A DNA stretch of 64,000 bases from an uncultured Saprospiraceae bacterium (GCA_938045585.1 CALIAU010000025.1:1-64000); one strand, 5' to 3'. Positions 9,067 through 17,501 are shown, counted from the first letter of the stretch. A program made the numbers and translations. Notes: generated from the sequence alone by a model not told the origin.

Positions 9067-9070
9067 CTCC

Positions 9071-10786
9071 CTAGTCTGCCGCACCAAGCCCACCCTTGTC
9101 CATAAACACACTTAAGACACTAGCAAAAATTATCGTTAGTCCCGTTCCAATCAGATTTAACCATAAAAAAGAAAAATGCTCTTCTACATAAATAAAGTTA
9201 TACCATAAATAGATTACAATACATTCCGCTAAGAGGGCGCCAAAAAAAACAGCATTTGCCTTAATCCATTTCATATAAAAGGCGACTAGGAAAATTCCCA
9301 GGATAGTGCCATAGAAAACCGAACCAATGATATTTACAAATTGAATTAGATTTTCTGCAAGCGTACCAAAGGCTGCAAAAAGCATGGCCAGTACCCCCCA
9401 CATAAGCGTGAGTAACTTAGATGCTTTTAGATAATGCGCCTCATCCGCATTTGGATTGATGGAGCGTTTGTAAATGTCTATGGAGGTAGTCGAACCAAGT
9501 GCATTTAATTCAGATGCGGTGGAAGACATAGCTGCAAAAAATATCATCGCAAGTAAGAGTCCTACCAATCCCTTAGGGAGATAGTTCAGTATGAAATTCA
9601 AAAAGATATAATCCTTGTCATTCGTTTCTATCGTGCTATCATAGCTTTTGATAATTTCCTTAGCATCTGTGCGTAACTGTTTTTCCTTTTCTGAACTTAG
9701 TTCGATCAATTTTTGTGAGTTAAGGATCTTGCTATCATCCTTGGATTCTTTTGCAGCCAGATAATCCTTGTACAGCGATTGCCTTTCATCGAATAAGGTG
9801 CTTAGTTCTTGTTCGGTATTCTTGTATGCATCAGAATATTCAGAAGCATAAATTTTTTCACTTACCTTCTCATTAAAAAAGATGGGCGGTTGTGTAAATT
9901 GGAAAAAGATAAATACAAGGACTCCAATAAATAGGATAAAAAACTGTAGAGGTAGTTTTAACATACCATTCATTATAAGTCCTAGACGACTGGCACGAAT
10001 ACTCTGTCCTGAAATATATCGCTGCACCTGCGATTGGTCTGTTCCAAAATAAGATAGAAAGAGAAAAACAGCGGCTAAGGATGTCCAGATATTATATCTG
10101 TCCTTCCAATTAAAGGACGTATCTATAACTTCTAGCTTTTCATTGGCATTTGCAATTTGTAATACCTCTCTAAACGAATAATCATCCGGCATAAAACTAA
10201 GCAGCAAGAAGAATATTATAATAAGACCAATAAAGATTATGGTCATCTGCAGTTTGTGTGTTACATGTACTGCCTTCGTGCCTCCTGAGACTGTATAGCC
10301 AATAGCGATAAGTCCAATGATCAGTGTGGTGAGGTTTAGGTTCCAACCCATAATGGATGAAAGCACTAATGCTGGGGCATATATAGTAATACCACAGGCG
10401 AGTCCTCGCTGTACTAAAAATAAAAACGCGGTCAAGGATCTTGTCTTAAGATCAAACCTTCCTTCTAGAAATTCATAGGCAGTATATACCTTCAATTTAT
10501 AAAACATTGGAATGAAAGTGATGCAAATGATAATCATTGCAACAGGGAGCATCAGGTAGAATTGTGCAAAACCCATCCCATCATTGTATGCTTGTCCTGG
10601 TGTAGAAAGAAAGGTAATTGCACTTGCCTGCGTTGCCATAACAGAGAGACCCACAGTCCACCATTTTGCCTCGTTTCCGCCGAGTAAGTAGCCTTCAATA
10701 TTTTTACTTCCCTTTGTTTTCCATATCCCGTATCCTACTACGGCAATGGTAGAACAAATTAATACAACCCAATCTAATACACTCAT
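9071..10786 (-). CDS. Sodium:solute symporter (SSS family)
   Basis: The 571-residue protein starts at the ATG at 10786 (MSVLDWVVL), one base short of touching the preceding small gene's stop; a start at 10822 would lie inside that gene. It is an integral membrane protein with about 13 helices and SSS motifs (GYLLGGNEAKWWTVGLSVMATQASAITFLS; GFAQFYLMLPVAM; FLSYFGTDQSQVQRY). A charged segment of about 90 residues (around 305-395, rich in E, K, D and S) interrupts the helices and is predicted to be coiled. The substrate is unknown; the operon links it to a deacetylase, so an amino sugar or its derivative is possible. Confidence 0.9.
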   Translation of the reverse strand: MSVLDWVVLICSTIAVVGYGIWKTKGSKNIEGYLLGGNEAKWWTVGLSVMATQASAITFLSTPGQAYNDGMGFAQFYLMLPVAMIIICITFIPMFYKLKVYTAYEFLEGRFDLKTRSLTAFLFLVQRGLACGITIYAPALVLSSIMGWNLNLTTLIIGLIAIGYTVSGGTKAVHVTHKLQMTIIFIGLIIIFFLLLSFMPDDYSFREVLQIANANEKLEVIDTSFNWKDRYNIWTSLAAVFLFLSYFGTDQSQVQRYISGQSIRASRLGLIMNGMLKLPLQFFILFIGVLVFIFFQFTQPPIFFNEKVSEKIYASEYSDAYKNTEQELSTLFDERQSLYKDYLAAKESKDDSKILNSQKLIELSSEKEKQLRTDAKEIIKSYDSTIETNDKDYIFLNFILNYLPKGLVGLLLAMIFFAAMSSTASELNALGSTTSIDIYKRSINPNADEAHYLKASKLLTLMWGVLAMLFAAFGTLAENLIQFVNIIGSVFYGTILGIFLVAFYMKWIKANAVFFGALLAECIVIYLWYNFIYVEEHFSFLWLNLIGTGLTIIFASVLSVFMDKGGLGAAD

Positions 10787-10787
10787 A

Positions 10788-10919
10788 CTATAATGACTTA
10801 AAATAAAAATAGATACTAGCAATCAATAGCACATTGGCTATTACAATCAAGGCATACCAATAATTCCACGATGGAAATAGAGGAACGGTACTGTCGGAAG
10901 TATCTACTTTTTTATTCAC
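10788..10919 (-). CDS. Small single-helix membrane protein, 43 aa, coupled to symporter
   Basis: This short gene starts with GTG at 10919, which overlaps the PIG-L gene's TGA by GTGA, and its TAG ends one base before the symporter ATG. The product has a polar head (VNKKVDTSDSTVPLFPS), an aromatic turn (WNYWYAL) and one membrane helix (IVIANVLLIASIYFYF). Small one- or two-helix proteins next to SSS genes are known in other groups as accessory subunits (DUF4212, DUF3311). I infer a similar role here. It could also be a non-functional spacer, but the two-sided coupling argues for translation. Confidence 0.72.
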   Translation of the reverse strand: MNKKVDTSDSTVPLFPSWNYWYALIVIANVLLIASIYFYFKSL

Positions 10920-13423
10920 GCTTTATTTTGTTTTAATGCTAAGATGTTTGAAAGTAATCTAAATGCGCCTGGAACACCTGCAGGTAATTCTCTAAACCAT
11001 GAAATACCTGTGTACACAAAGTAACCACTGCCGTGCGGAGCAATGAGCAAGGAACCATCCTTGGGATCTTCATTGACATCATTCATGGATAAGATTGCAG
11101 TATATTTACTGTCCCATTCATTCGGAAAATATAAGCCTCTTTCTTGAATCCAACCATCGAAATCTTTTGAGCTGATCTTATTTGGATAATGCAGGACCTG
11201 ATGCTCAGGAGCAAGTATGCGCACCTCCGCATTTTCATCAGATACTCTATCACGAGAAAGCTTTAAAGGGTAGGGTGCAAATTCATCTATATTCAGACCC
11301 CTTGTTGTGTTGTACTGAATGACAAGATTCCCTCCATTTTCAACATACTTAAGAAGCTCTTTCATTTTAAACTTTAACTCCTTCTTTGTATTCAAAGCTC
11401 GTATACCAATCATGATTGCATCATAGCCTTTTAGCGCTTCAGCGTTTAAAGTTTCAATGGGCAGATTAGTAACATTGTATCCGACCAATCGTAAACTTTC
11501 TGCAACCTTATCCCCAGCACCATCTATGTAGCCTATGTTTTCTGCTGCTGTTTCTAATTCTATCTTAACAATCTTTGACTTGGCAGGTACATTCACTGTC
11601 TGTTTAGTAATATGATCATAATCTATGACTATGGATTCTGTATGGATACTTGGATTGCCAGCAATATCTGCAGAGACAGCAATTTCAGCAATAGACTGTG
11701 CTTGCGGAGGAACTACTGTAAATTCAAAACTGGCCTCATCTCCCTTTTGTGCAATGTTGAAATTATGTGATGCAGGAGAAATCTGCCATCCGGTTCCCAT
11801 TGTTTGTAGACGTACAGTGCCTGTAACATTTTCTTTACCTGCTTTGACATAGGCTTTGACGACCTGTTTGTCATTTGTAGAGAAAAAGTACGAACCATTT
11901 TCTATGCGGACTGAGACTGGATTTACAATTTCTACGGGCTCTATCACCTCACCAGCTACTCGATCTGTATACTTATGTATGATGTCCTTCTGAAGTACAA
12001 CTGTTTCGCCATAAATATCCAATTCAAATTCGGCCTTTAGTTCCCGTGGTGTTTCTGCCATACCTATCTTCAATGGGTCATCCACATTATACATCCCAAA
12101 CTCGGCCTTATCATTTATCCAATATGGTTCTGAGGTTCGAAGATTAGGAACGGTCATAGTTTCAAACCATTTCATTTGAGCATTGTCTTCTAGGCTTTCG
12201 TTTACAGTCTTTTCCATCTGAGCAGTTGGTATGCGGATACTACGAATAGTGACAGGCACATTACTTCGATTAGTACATTCGATTGTAAGATCAGTTACAT
12301 CAGTAGGGGTGAGCGTCTGAGCATCTGCATAAACTTCCGCATATAGACCAAGACAAGATTCTATAATACGATCTACTTCAGATAATTTTATGTTTTTCCA
12401 GTAATCATTATCTATTCCGCGTATGAGGGAACGTATTTCTACGAGTTGCTTTACCGATTTTTGTGGTGCTAGATAATCATAGTCAGCAATCAGTGCATCC
12501 ATTTTCATTTGAATAGCCTTGCCTCCTTGTACACGAGTCCAAGTAGTGTTGATACCATCAAAAATATTTTCATTGTCTACTGGTGCTACCCCTTTTACTA
12601 TTTCTAGAAATTCAGTAGAGCTTCCTCTAGACCCTGTATTTCCCATGCCCTGACATTTATGCATACTTCTTGCCTCACTAGCAATTTCAGAATTTGATTT
12701 TCCTAATACTGGATAATAGACACCTATGTCTACGCGTGCCATTTTACTTTTGTCCACTTCAGCAAATTTTTCTCTACTACCATATCTCCACCATGAAGTA
12801 TTATAATACAACTTATTTACCTGCCAAGGTTCTGTATGTTTTAATTGTTCAGGGTAAACCGTACTATCGTTAGTAAGATCAAATGCTTCTATGGATAATA
12901 GTGCAGAAGAGGTATGATGTCCATGTGTTCTTCCTGCTCGTCTATGATCAAATCTATTGATAACTACATCCGGTTTGAAATTACGGATGATCCATACTAC
13001 ATCTTTGAGCACTTCTTCCTTATTCCAAATTCGGAGGGTCTCATCCGGATGCTTTGAGTAGCCAAAATCATTGGCGCGTGTAAAAAACTGTTTACCGCCA
13101 TCTATTTTCCTTGCCTCTAATAATTCTTGCGTACGCAAAACGCCTAATAATTCTTGAATTTCTAATCCAATGAGATTCTGACCGCCATCTCCTCTAGTTA
13201 GTGAAAGATAGGCTGTATTTGCTTTTACCTCATTTGATAGATAGGAAATCATCCTTGTGTTTTCGTCATCTGGATGGGCAGCGAGGTAGAGTGCTGTACC
13301 TAAGAAATTTAGTTTTTCTATAGCATGATAAATTTCACCAGAATTGAGTTGATTTGGTTTTTGTGCCTCTAAATGACTCGAAACGAGTAAAATCAGTAGT
13401 ATAAATATAACGATTCTTTTCAT
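10916..13423 (-). CDS. PIG-L (LmbE-like) family deacetylase, secreted
   Basis: The 835-residue protein starts at ATG 13423 (MKRIVIFILLILLVSSHLEA, a signal peptide); the longer frame to 13474 adds an unlikely leader. The PIG-L catalytic motif AHPDDE is near residue 43, followed by LTRGDGGQN and the metal-ligand region THGHHTSS. The middle region is beta-rich. The C-terminal part (about 620-820) resembles a class I glutamine amidotransferase-like/ThuA fold (GYDAIMIGIRALN, ENGGNLVIQYN). PIG-L enzymes are zinc-dependent N-deacetylases of GlcNAc-type substrates. It is the first gene of the operon with the micro-protein and symporter. Confidence 0.9.
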   Translation of the reverse strand: MKRIVIFILLILLVSSHLEAQKPNQLNSGEIYHAIEKLNFLGTALYLAAHPDDENTRMISYLSNEVKANTAYLSLTRGDGGQNLIGLEIQELLGVLRTQELLEARKIDGGKQFFTRANDFGYSKHPDETLRIWNKEEVLKDVVWIIRNFKPDVVINRFDHRRAGRTHGHHTSSALLSIEAFDLTNDSTVYPEQLKHTEPWQVNKLYYNTSWWRYGSREKFAEVDKSKMARVDIGVYYPVLGKSNSEIASEARSMHKCQGMGNTGSRGSSTEFLEIVKGVAPVDNENIFDGINTTWTRVQGGKAIQMKMDALIADYDYLAPQKSVKQLVEIRSLIRGIDNDYWKNIKLSEVDRIIESCLGLYAEVYADAQTLTPTDVTDLTIECTNRSNVPVTIRSIRIPTAQMEKTVNESLEDNAQMKWFETMTVPNLRTSEPYWINDKAEFGMYNVDDPLKIGMAETPRELKAEFELDIYGETVVLQKDIIHKYTDRVAGEVIEPVEIVNPVSVRIENGSYFFSTNDKQVVKAYVKAGKENVTGTVRLQTMGTGWQISPASHNFNIAQKGDEASFEFTVVPPQAQSIAEIAVSADIAGNPSIHTESIVIDYDHITKQTVNVPAKSKIVKIELETAAENIGYIDGAGDKVAESLRLVGYNVTNLPIETLNAEALKGYDAIMIGIRALNTKKELKFKMKELLKYVENGGNLVIQYNTTRGLNIDEFAPYPLKLSRDRVSDENAEVRILAPEHQVLHYPNKISSKDFDGWIQERGLYFPNEWDSKYTAILSMNDVNEDPKDGSLLIAPHGSGYFVYTGISWFRELPAGVPGAFRLLSNILALKQNKA

Positions 13424-13679
13424 GTTAGGTATAATAATTATTTGTTCTATTCTAAATATAAACAAGCTATGCATTACGCAAATAAATATATGATAATTCT
13501 AAGACCTATTTTTTTATAAACGCTTGTAATTGAGCAACTTTAGAGTGAGAAACTTAATTTTAGCACACACCCATAAAGAGTACAAATAGATGTTAGTATT
13601 ATATGTAATGACTGCGACTTTTGTTTGCAGTGGATTAATAGTAGTTGGATCCAGATTAACCGAGAAAAGATAGAACAAA

Positions 13680-13886
13680 TTATTCCGACTCAGGCATCTT
13701 ACAAGCTTCGTCGGATTTCTTCCCACACATAGTACATTCCCCCAGTTCCGTTTTTAACAATGGATTATTGGAAGCGCAGGTTCCTCTGAACTCATTGCCT
13801 GTCAGCATGTAACGCACGTTCATGAGCAGAAAAGAGATAAGAAAGACGCCAAAGATAATGACCAAAGTATATAGAAAAGCACTCAT
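13680..13886 (-). CDS. Small Cys-rich membrane protein, 68 aa
   Basis: One N-terminal membrane helix (LYTLVIIFGVFLISFLLMNVRYML) is followed by a short tail with four cysteines: GTCASNNP, GECTMCGKK and EACKMPE. Similar small proteins occur in many Bacteroidota and are usually annotated only as membrane protein. A CxxC pair could bind metal or iron-sulphur, which is an inference. It starts at ATG 13886 and is divergent from mazG, sharing a 72-base upstream region. Confidence 0.72.
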   Translation of the reverse strand: MSAFLYTLVIIFGVFLISFLLMNVRYMLTGNEFRGTCASNNPLLKTELGECTMCGKKSDEACKMPESE

Positions 13887-13958
13887 ATCTTATTGATTAT
13901 ATGGTAAATTTACGAAGCTTAGAATTAATAACCATATTCTCACTAATTAGTTTACAAA

Positions 13959-14720
13959 ATGAAGGAAAAGCTAGCTGCTTTTGAACGTACTTTGAAGATC
14001 ATGGATGAACTCCGTGCACAGTGTCCTTGGGACAAAAAACAGACCATCCACACGCTTAGAAAGCTTACCATAGAAGAGACATACGAACTCTGTGATGCTA
14101 TATTGGAAGATGATTATGAGGGAGTCAAAGAAGAAATAGGAGACATTATGTTGCACATGGTATTCTATGCTAAAATCGCGGAAGAAAAGAAAGCCTTTGA
14201 TATTGCAGATGCTCTCAATAATTTGTGTGATAAATTGATTAAACGCCATCCGCATATTTATGGAGACTTACAGGTAGCAGATGAAGAAGAGGTAAAGCGA
14301 AACTGGGAAAAGATAAAATTACAAGAGGGGGGAAAGAAAACAGTTTTGGGGGGAGTACCCAAGAGTCTACCCGCTATGGTGAAGGCCTTTCGTATCCAAG
14401 AAAAAACATCTACGGTTGGTTTTGAGTGGGAAAACAAAGATCAGGTCTGGGAAAAAGTAAAGGAAGAAGAAGATGAATTACTGGAGGCAGTGCAAGAAGG
14501 AAATCAAGATAAGATAGAAGAGGAATTTGGAGACCTTTTATTTTCAATGATAAATTATGCACGGTTCTTAAAAGTAGATCCAGAAACAGCCCTCGAAAAA
14601 ACCAATAAAAAGTTCAAGCGAAGATTTGAATACATCGAAAAGCACGCAGACAAAGAATTAGAGCAAATGAGTTTAGCTGAGATGGATGCCCTATGGGAAG
14701 AGGCGAAGGGGGAACATTAA
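13959..14720 (+). CDS. mazG: Nucleoside triphosphate pyrophosphohydrolase MazG
   Basis: The 253-residue length matches full-length MazG. Both tandem MazG domains are visible. The first has CPWDKKQTIHTLRKLTIEE followed by the metal-binding acidic cluster EEIGDIMLHMVFYAKIA. The second has EEEDELLEAVQEGNQDKIEEEFGDLLFSMINYARFL. The SLPAMVKAFRIQEKTSTVGF linker and FKRRFEYIE end are characteristic. MazG hydrolyses NTPs and dNTPs to NMP plus pyrophosphate and cleans up aberrant nucleotides in the cytoplasm. Confidence 0.95.
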   Translation: MKEKLAAFERTLKIMDELRAQCPWDKKQTIHTLRKLTIEETYELCDAILEDDYEGVKEEIGDIMLHMVFYAKIAEEKKAFDIADALNNLCDKLIKRHPHIYGDLQVADEEEVKRNWEKIKLQEGGKKTVLGGVPKSLPAMVKAFRIQEKTSTVGFEWENKDQVWEKVKEEEDELLEAVQEGNQDKIEEEFGDLLFSMINYARFLKVDPETALEKTNKKFKRRFEYIEKHADKELEQMSLAEMDALWEEAKGEH

Positions 14721-14878
14721 GGCGCTAGCTATTCCTATGTTTATTTTTATAATTCAGAGGGCGAAACCTTATTCCTTCAGCCTCTGGCTTTTGGAAATGG
14801 CCCGGGCTATGCAGGGGTTCCGTCCTGACTGCGTGACTTGTCAGGCAGGCCCCATAAGTTTTTGCGGCGATAGCTTCG

Positions 14879-14994
14879 GCCTGCGTGTACGAGAAGGACC
14901 TGCCTGCGTGTACGAGAATGACCTGCCTGCGTGCGCAAGAATGACCTGCCTGCGTGCGCGAGAAGGACCTGCCTGCGTGCGCAAGCAGGCAGGT
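14879..14994 (+). repeat. 23-bp GC-rich tandem repeat ending in a hairpin
   Basis: The unit GACCTGCCTGCGTGYRCRA plus GAAK starts at 14897, 14920, 14943 and 14966, with a partial copy from 14879. The last copy forms a perfect inverted repeat: ACCTGCCTGC (14967-14976) pairs with GCAGGCAGGT (14985-14994). There are no unique spacers, so it is not a CRISPR array. Confidence 0.9.
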
Positions 14995-15213
14995 AGTAGT
15001 ATTCCCGCTAGGGAGTCCGAAGGACCGGAACGCAGGTGGAGATACGCATAGCCTGGTGCCAGATGATCTGGCGCTCGCCCTTATTCTATTAATTAGCCTA
15101 CTTTTATCTTATATCTGTTGAAAAAGCTGGAATAGATACATTATTTATAGAATTACCTGCGTTTATTAATAATTAAGACATTTTTAAGAATTTTTCAACT
15201 GTATTTTGCGTCC

Positions 15214-15221
15214 TATATTTG
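15214..15221 (+). promoter_or_regulatory. Bacteroidota -7 box, TATATTTG
   Basis: TATATTTG fits the TAnnTTTG consensus and lies 18 bases before the ATG of the DUF6438 lipoprotein gene. No clear TTG -33 element is seen at the usual spacing. Confidence 0.55.
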
Positions 15222-15238
15222 AATAAGAAATTATCAGA

Positions 15239-16000
15239 ATGAAATACCTACTTATACTTATGCCTGTATTCCTTTTTATGACCGCGTGTAATAGCACCAA
15301 AGAAGCTGCACAGGCAAAACAAATGGAAGAGGAAGATAGCATGTTTCTAATGTTGAAAAAGGGGCCCTGTTTTGGAAACTGCCCTGTCTTTACATTATCT
15401 GTTTACAAGAGTGGTTTAGCAGAGTTGCATGGAAAATCTAATCTTGCAAATAGAGGAAAATATAAAAAGCAATTAACACAGGAGGAGTTAGATGATCTGA
15501 ATCTGTCTTGTGAGGATGCGGATCTTATTTCTATGCAGGATAACTATCCAAGTCAAATAGCAGACCTACCGCTGATAACAATTAAATATGTGACAGAGGA
15601 TTCTACCAAAGTGATACGAGGAAAGGAAAATAGACCGGTTAAACTGGAAGCGTTAGAAAGAAAATTATCTGCTATTGTTCATGCGGAAGACTGGACTCTA
15701 GTGGAAGCACCGGAAGGAGAAATAGGTGGGATTACACCACCTGAGGAACAGCGTGAAGAACTGGTAAAAACTGAAATAATTATTCAACCTGCAGCGGGAG
15801 TCTTATTGCCAAAGTGGATACAGAAAAACAAAGAACGCTATGGTATCAGATTGCTTGATCGTGTGTCGGCAAAGAAGAATTATTGGCTCATTACCTGGGA
15901 TCAGGCAAAGGGGGAACCAAATGAGTTTCTAGATAAGTTACATCGTGATCCAGAGATACAAATGGCACAGTTTAATATGACTGTAGAGCCTAGGAAATAG
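15239..16000 (+). CDS. DUF6438 domain lipoprotein
   Basis: The 253-residue protein has a lipoprotein signal with lipobox FMTAC (Cys at residue 17). The DUF6438 region (about 32-145) begins with the typical KKGPCFGNCPVFTLSVYKSG motif and includes GKYKKQLTQEELDDL. The remaining C-terminal part (about 175-250) carries IIIQPAAGVLLPKWIQKNK and has no clear match. The function is unknown and the location is probably the inner or outer membrane, facing the periplasm. It ends 11 bases from the convergent arsS-like gene, leaving no room for a terminator. Confidence 0.82.
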   Translation: MKYLLILMPVFLFMTACNSTKEAAQAKQMEEEDSMFLMLKKGPCFGNCPVFTLSVYKSGLAELHGKSNLANRGKYKKQLTQEELDDLNLSCEDADLISMQDNYPSQIADLPLITIKYVTEDSTKVIRGKENRPVKLEALERKLSAIVHAEDWTLVEAPEGEIGGITPPEEQREELVKTEIIIQPAAGVLLPKWIQKNKERYGIRLLDRVSAKKNYWLITWDQAKGEPNEFLDKLHRDPEIQMAQFNMTVEPRK

Positions 16001-16011
16001 CTTCAATGTGC

Positions 16012-17082
16012 TTAGGCAACTTCGCCACCACAACTAGAACCAGCGCCGGCTGTACAACCATAACAGTGTTGATTCAATACTACTTTTCGGTCAAGATACT
16101 GTTCTAATTCAAAGCTAGAAATGTGATTTCCTTTGATATTACTTTTAAGATCCAACATCTGATTAAAATCACAGTCATAGATATAGCCATCCCAACTTAC
16201 TGAAATGGTATTTCTACACATAAGCCCTTCAATGGTATTGGGATTAAATGCATCTACGAGTTCAGTCATATATTGTTTATAATTTCCTGTCTCCAACAGA
16301 TAGTCTAAGAATCTACTTACGGGCAAATTTGTAATTGCAAACAAACTATTAAACTCTATCTGATAGCGTCTAGACAATTGGCTTTTAAATTCTTTTTCTA
16401 GTGCAGCCTGATCTCCAGGAAGATAGGCACCACTTGGGTTGTAGACTAGGTTTAGGGTGAGCCCAGAACCTGCAATACCATAACCTACAGCATTCAGCCT
16501 CTTTAGAGCAGAAATAGAATCTTCAAAGACACCATCACCGCGTTGGCTATCCGTTCTCTTTTTAGAAAAGTAGGGGAGCGAAGAAATGATCTCTACCTTG
16601 TTAGCTGCAAAAAAATCAGGAAGATCGTGATATTTTTTATTGGCCTCTATAACGGTAAGATTACATCTATCCATTACGTGTTTTCCTGCCTTATAGCATT
16701 CTTCTACAAACCATCTAAAATGTGGGTTAAGTTCAGGAGCCCCACCCGTAATATCCACCTTAGGAATATTATATTTTATAATCAGTTCAAGACAACGCTC
16801 TAGTGTTGCCCTGTCCATATTTTCCTCTTTCTTATCTGGCCCTGCATCTACATGGCAGTGTGCACAGGTCTGATTACATAGTTTGCCAATATTGATTTGG
16901 AAAATTTCGATTGGACTAGATGTAATGCCGTTTGGAAATCCATGTTCTCTTATTTTCCTAGCAAAAGGAGGAAACTGCGCATCCACTACGGCCTGCCCAT
17001 TTAGGACATCCAACTGAATTAGCGTACTGGCTAATTCACTATTTCTAGATTTAAGAGATTTTGTTTTTTGTTTAACCCCCAT
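16012..17082 (-). CDS. arsS: Arsenosugar biosynthesis-type radical SAM protein ArsS
   Basis: The 356-residue protein has a radical SAM cluster motif CNQTCAHCHVDAG (about residues 73-85), the DITGGAPELNPHFRWF motif typical of this family, and a C-terminal Cys-rich region (LMCRNT, YDCDFNQ, HCYGCTAGAGSSCGG). This is the radical SAM/Cys-rich (DUF3641) architecture named ArsS, proposed to add the 5'-deoxyadenosyl group to arsenic in arsenosugar formation. It starts three bases after the AhpD-like gene, so the two form an operon. No in-frame UGA suggesting selenocysteine is present. Confidence 0.85.
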   Translation of the reverse strand: MGVKQKTKSLKSRNSELASTLIQLDVLNGQAVVDAQFPPFARKIREHGFPNGITSSPIEIFQINIGKLCNQTCAHCHVDAGPDKKEENMDRATLERCLELIIKYNIPKVDITGGAPELNPHFRWFVEECYKAGKHVMDRCNLTVIEANKKYHDLPDFFAANKVEIISSLPYFSKKRTDSQRGDGVFEDSISALKRLNAVGYGIAGSGLTLNLVYNPSGAYLPGDQAALEKEFKSQLSRRYQIEFNSLFAITNLPVSRFLDYLLETGNYKQYMTELVDAFNPNTIEGLMCRNTISVSWDGYIYDCDFNQMLDLKSNIKGNHISSFELEQYLDRKVVLNQHCYGCTAGAGSSCGGEVA

Positions 17083-17085
17083 AAT

Positions 17086-17421
17086 TTACATCAACTTCTT
17101 TTTAACATGATTCATCATCTGTACACTATTTACCAAGGTAGCGCCTCCTTTAATAGCAGCAGCTACGTGTACTGCCTCCATCATCTGTTCCTCATCTGCT
17201 CCTACGGATAGGCAGGTGCTCGAATAGGCATCTATGCAGTATGGACAAGAAATAGCATGCGCTACGGCTAAGGCAATGAGACTTTTCTCTCTTTTACTTA
17301 ATGCACCTTCTTCAAAAACAGTTCCATACCATTCAAAGAATTTCTTTCCATATTCTTCTTGGAATTCAGTAATATTTGAGAACTTCTTGAGATCTTCCGG
17401 CTTAAAATATGAGTCTTCCAT
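17086..17421 (-). CDS. AhpD/carboxymuconolactone decarboxylase-like protein
   Basis: This 111-residue, all-alpha protein has the AhpD core: EKSLIALAVAHAISCPYCIDAYSS with the redox CxxC pair, then AVHVAAAIKGGATLVNSV. Proteins of this subfamily are regularly encoded next to ArsS and are called arsenosugar biosynthesis-associated peroxidase-like. It is the first gene of a two-gene operon with the radical SAM gene. Its exact chemistry is not known. Confidence 0.85.
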   Translation of the reverse strand: MEDSYFKPEDLKKFSNITEFQEEYGKKFFEWYGTVFEEGALSKREKSLIALAVAHAISCPYCIDAYSSTCLSVGADEEQMMEAVHVAAAIKGGATLVNSVQMMNHVKKKLM

Positions 17422-17438
17422 AAGTTTAGTATTACAAA

Positions 17439-17446
17439 CAAAGGTA
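17439..17446 (-). promoter_or_regulatory. -7 box for AhpD-arsS operon
   Basis: On the minus strand this reads TACCTTTG, matching TAnnTTTG, 18 bases ahead of the AhpD-like ATG. A matching -33 TTG is not evident. Confidence 0.5.
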
Positions 17447-17501
17447 ATTTATCTACAGGAATATGTTATTATCTAGACAATTAGACCATCATTTAATTAA
17501 T

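Larger units (their letters stand above)
14721..15238 (+). other. Non-coding region with GC-rich repeats
   Basis: No gene is convincing in this stretch of about 500 bases. About 14770-15080 is far more GC-rich than the genes around it and holds a 23-bp tandem repeat and several inverted repeats. The 120-residue frame running through it (14686-15051) overlaps the end of mazG and translates the repeats, so it is not accepted as a gene. The last 150 bases return to AT-rich DNA with a promoter for the next gene. Confidence 0.75.

Noticed and set aside
10787-10822. Upstream start of the symporter at 10822
   Set aside because: It would overlap the small membrane gene, and the ATG at 10786 gives the normal SSS N-terminus.
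13514-13726. Minus-strand frame of 70 codons
   Set aside because: It overlaps the Cys-rich membrane protein gene in another frame and has no coding character.
14879-14994. CRISPR array
   Set aside because: The 23-bp units are directly joined with no unique spacers, and no cas gene is present.
14686-15051. Open frame of 121 codons across the GC-rich repeats
   Set aside because: It begins inside mazG, is made mostly of a 23-bp non-triplet repeat, and has a Cys/Arg-rich composition unlike any neighbour.
16012-17082. Selenocysteine in the ArsS-like protein
   Set aside because: The C-terminal Cys-rich region is intact with ordinary Cys codons and the gene ends with TAA.
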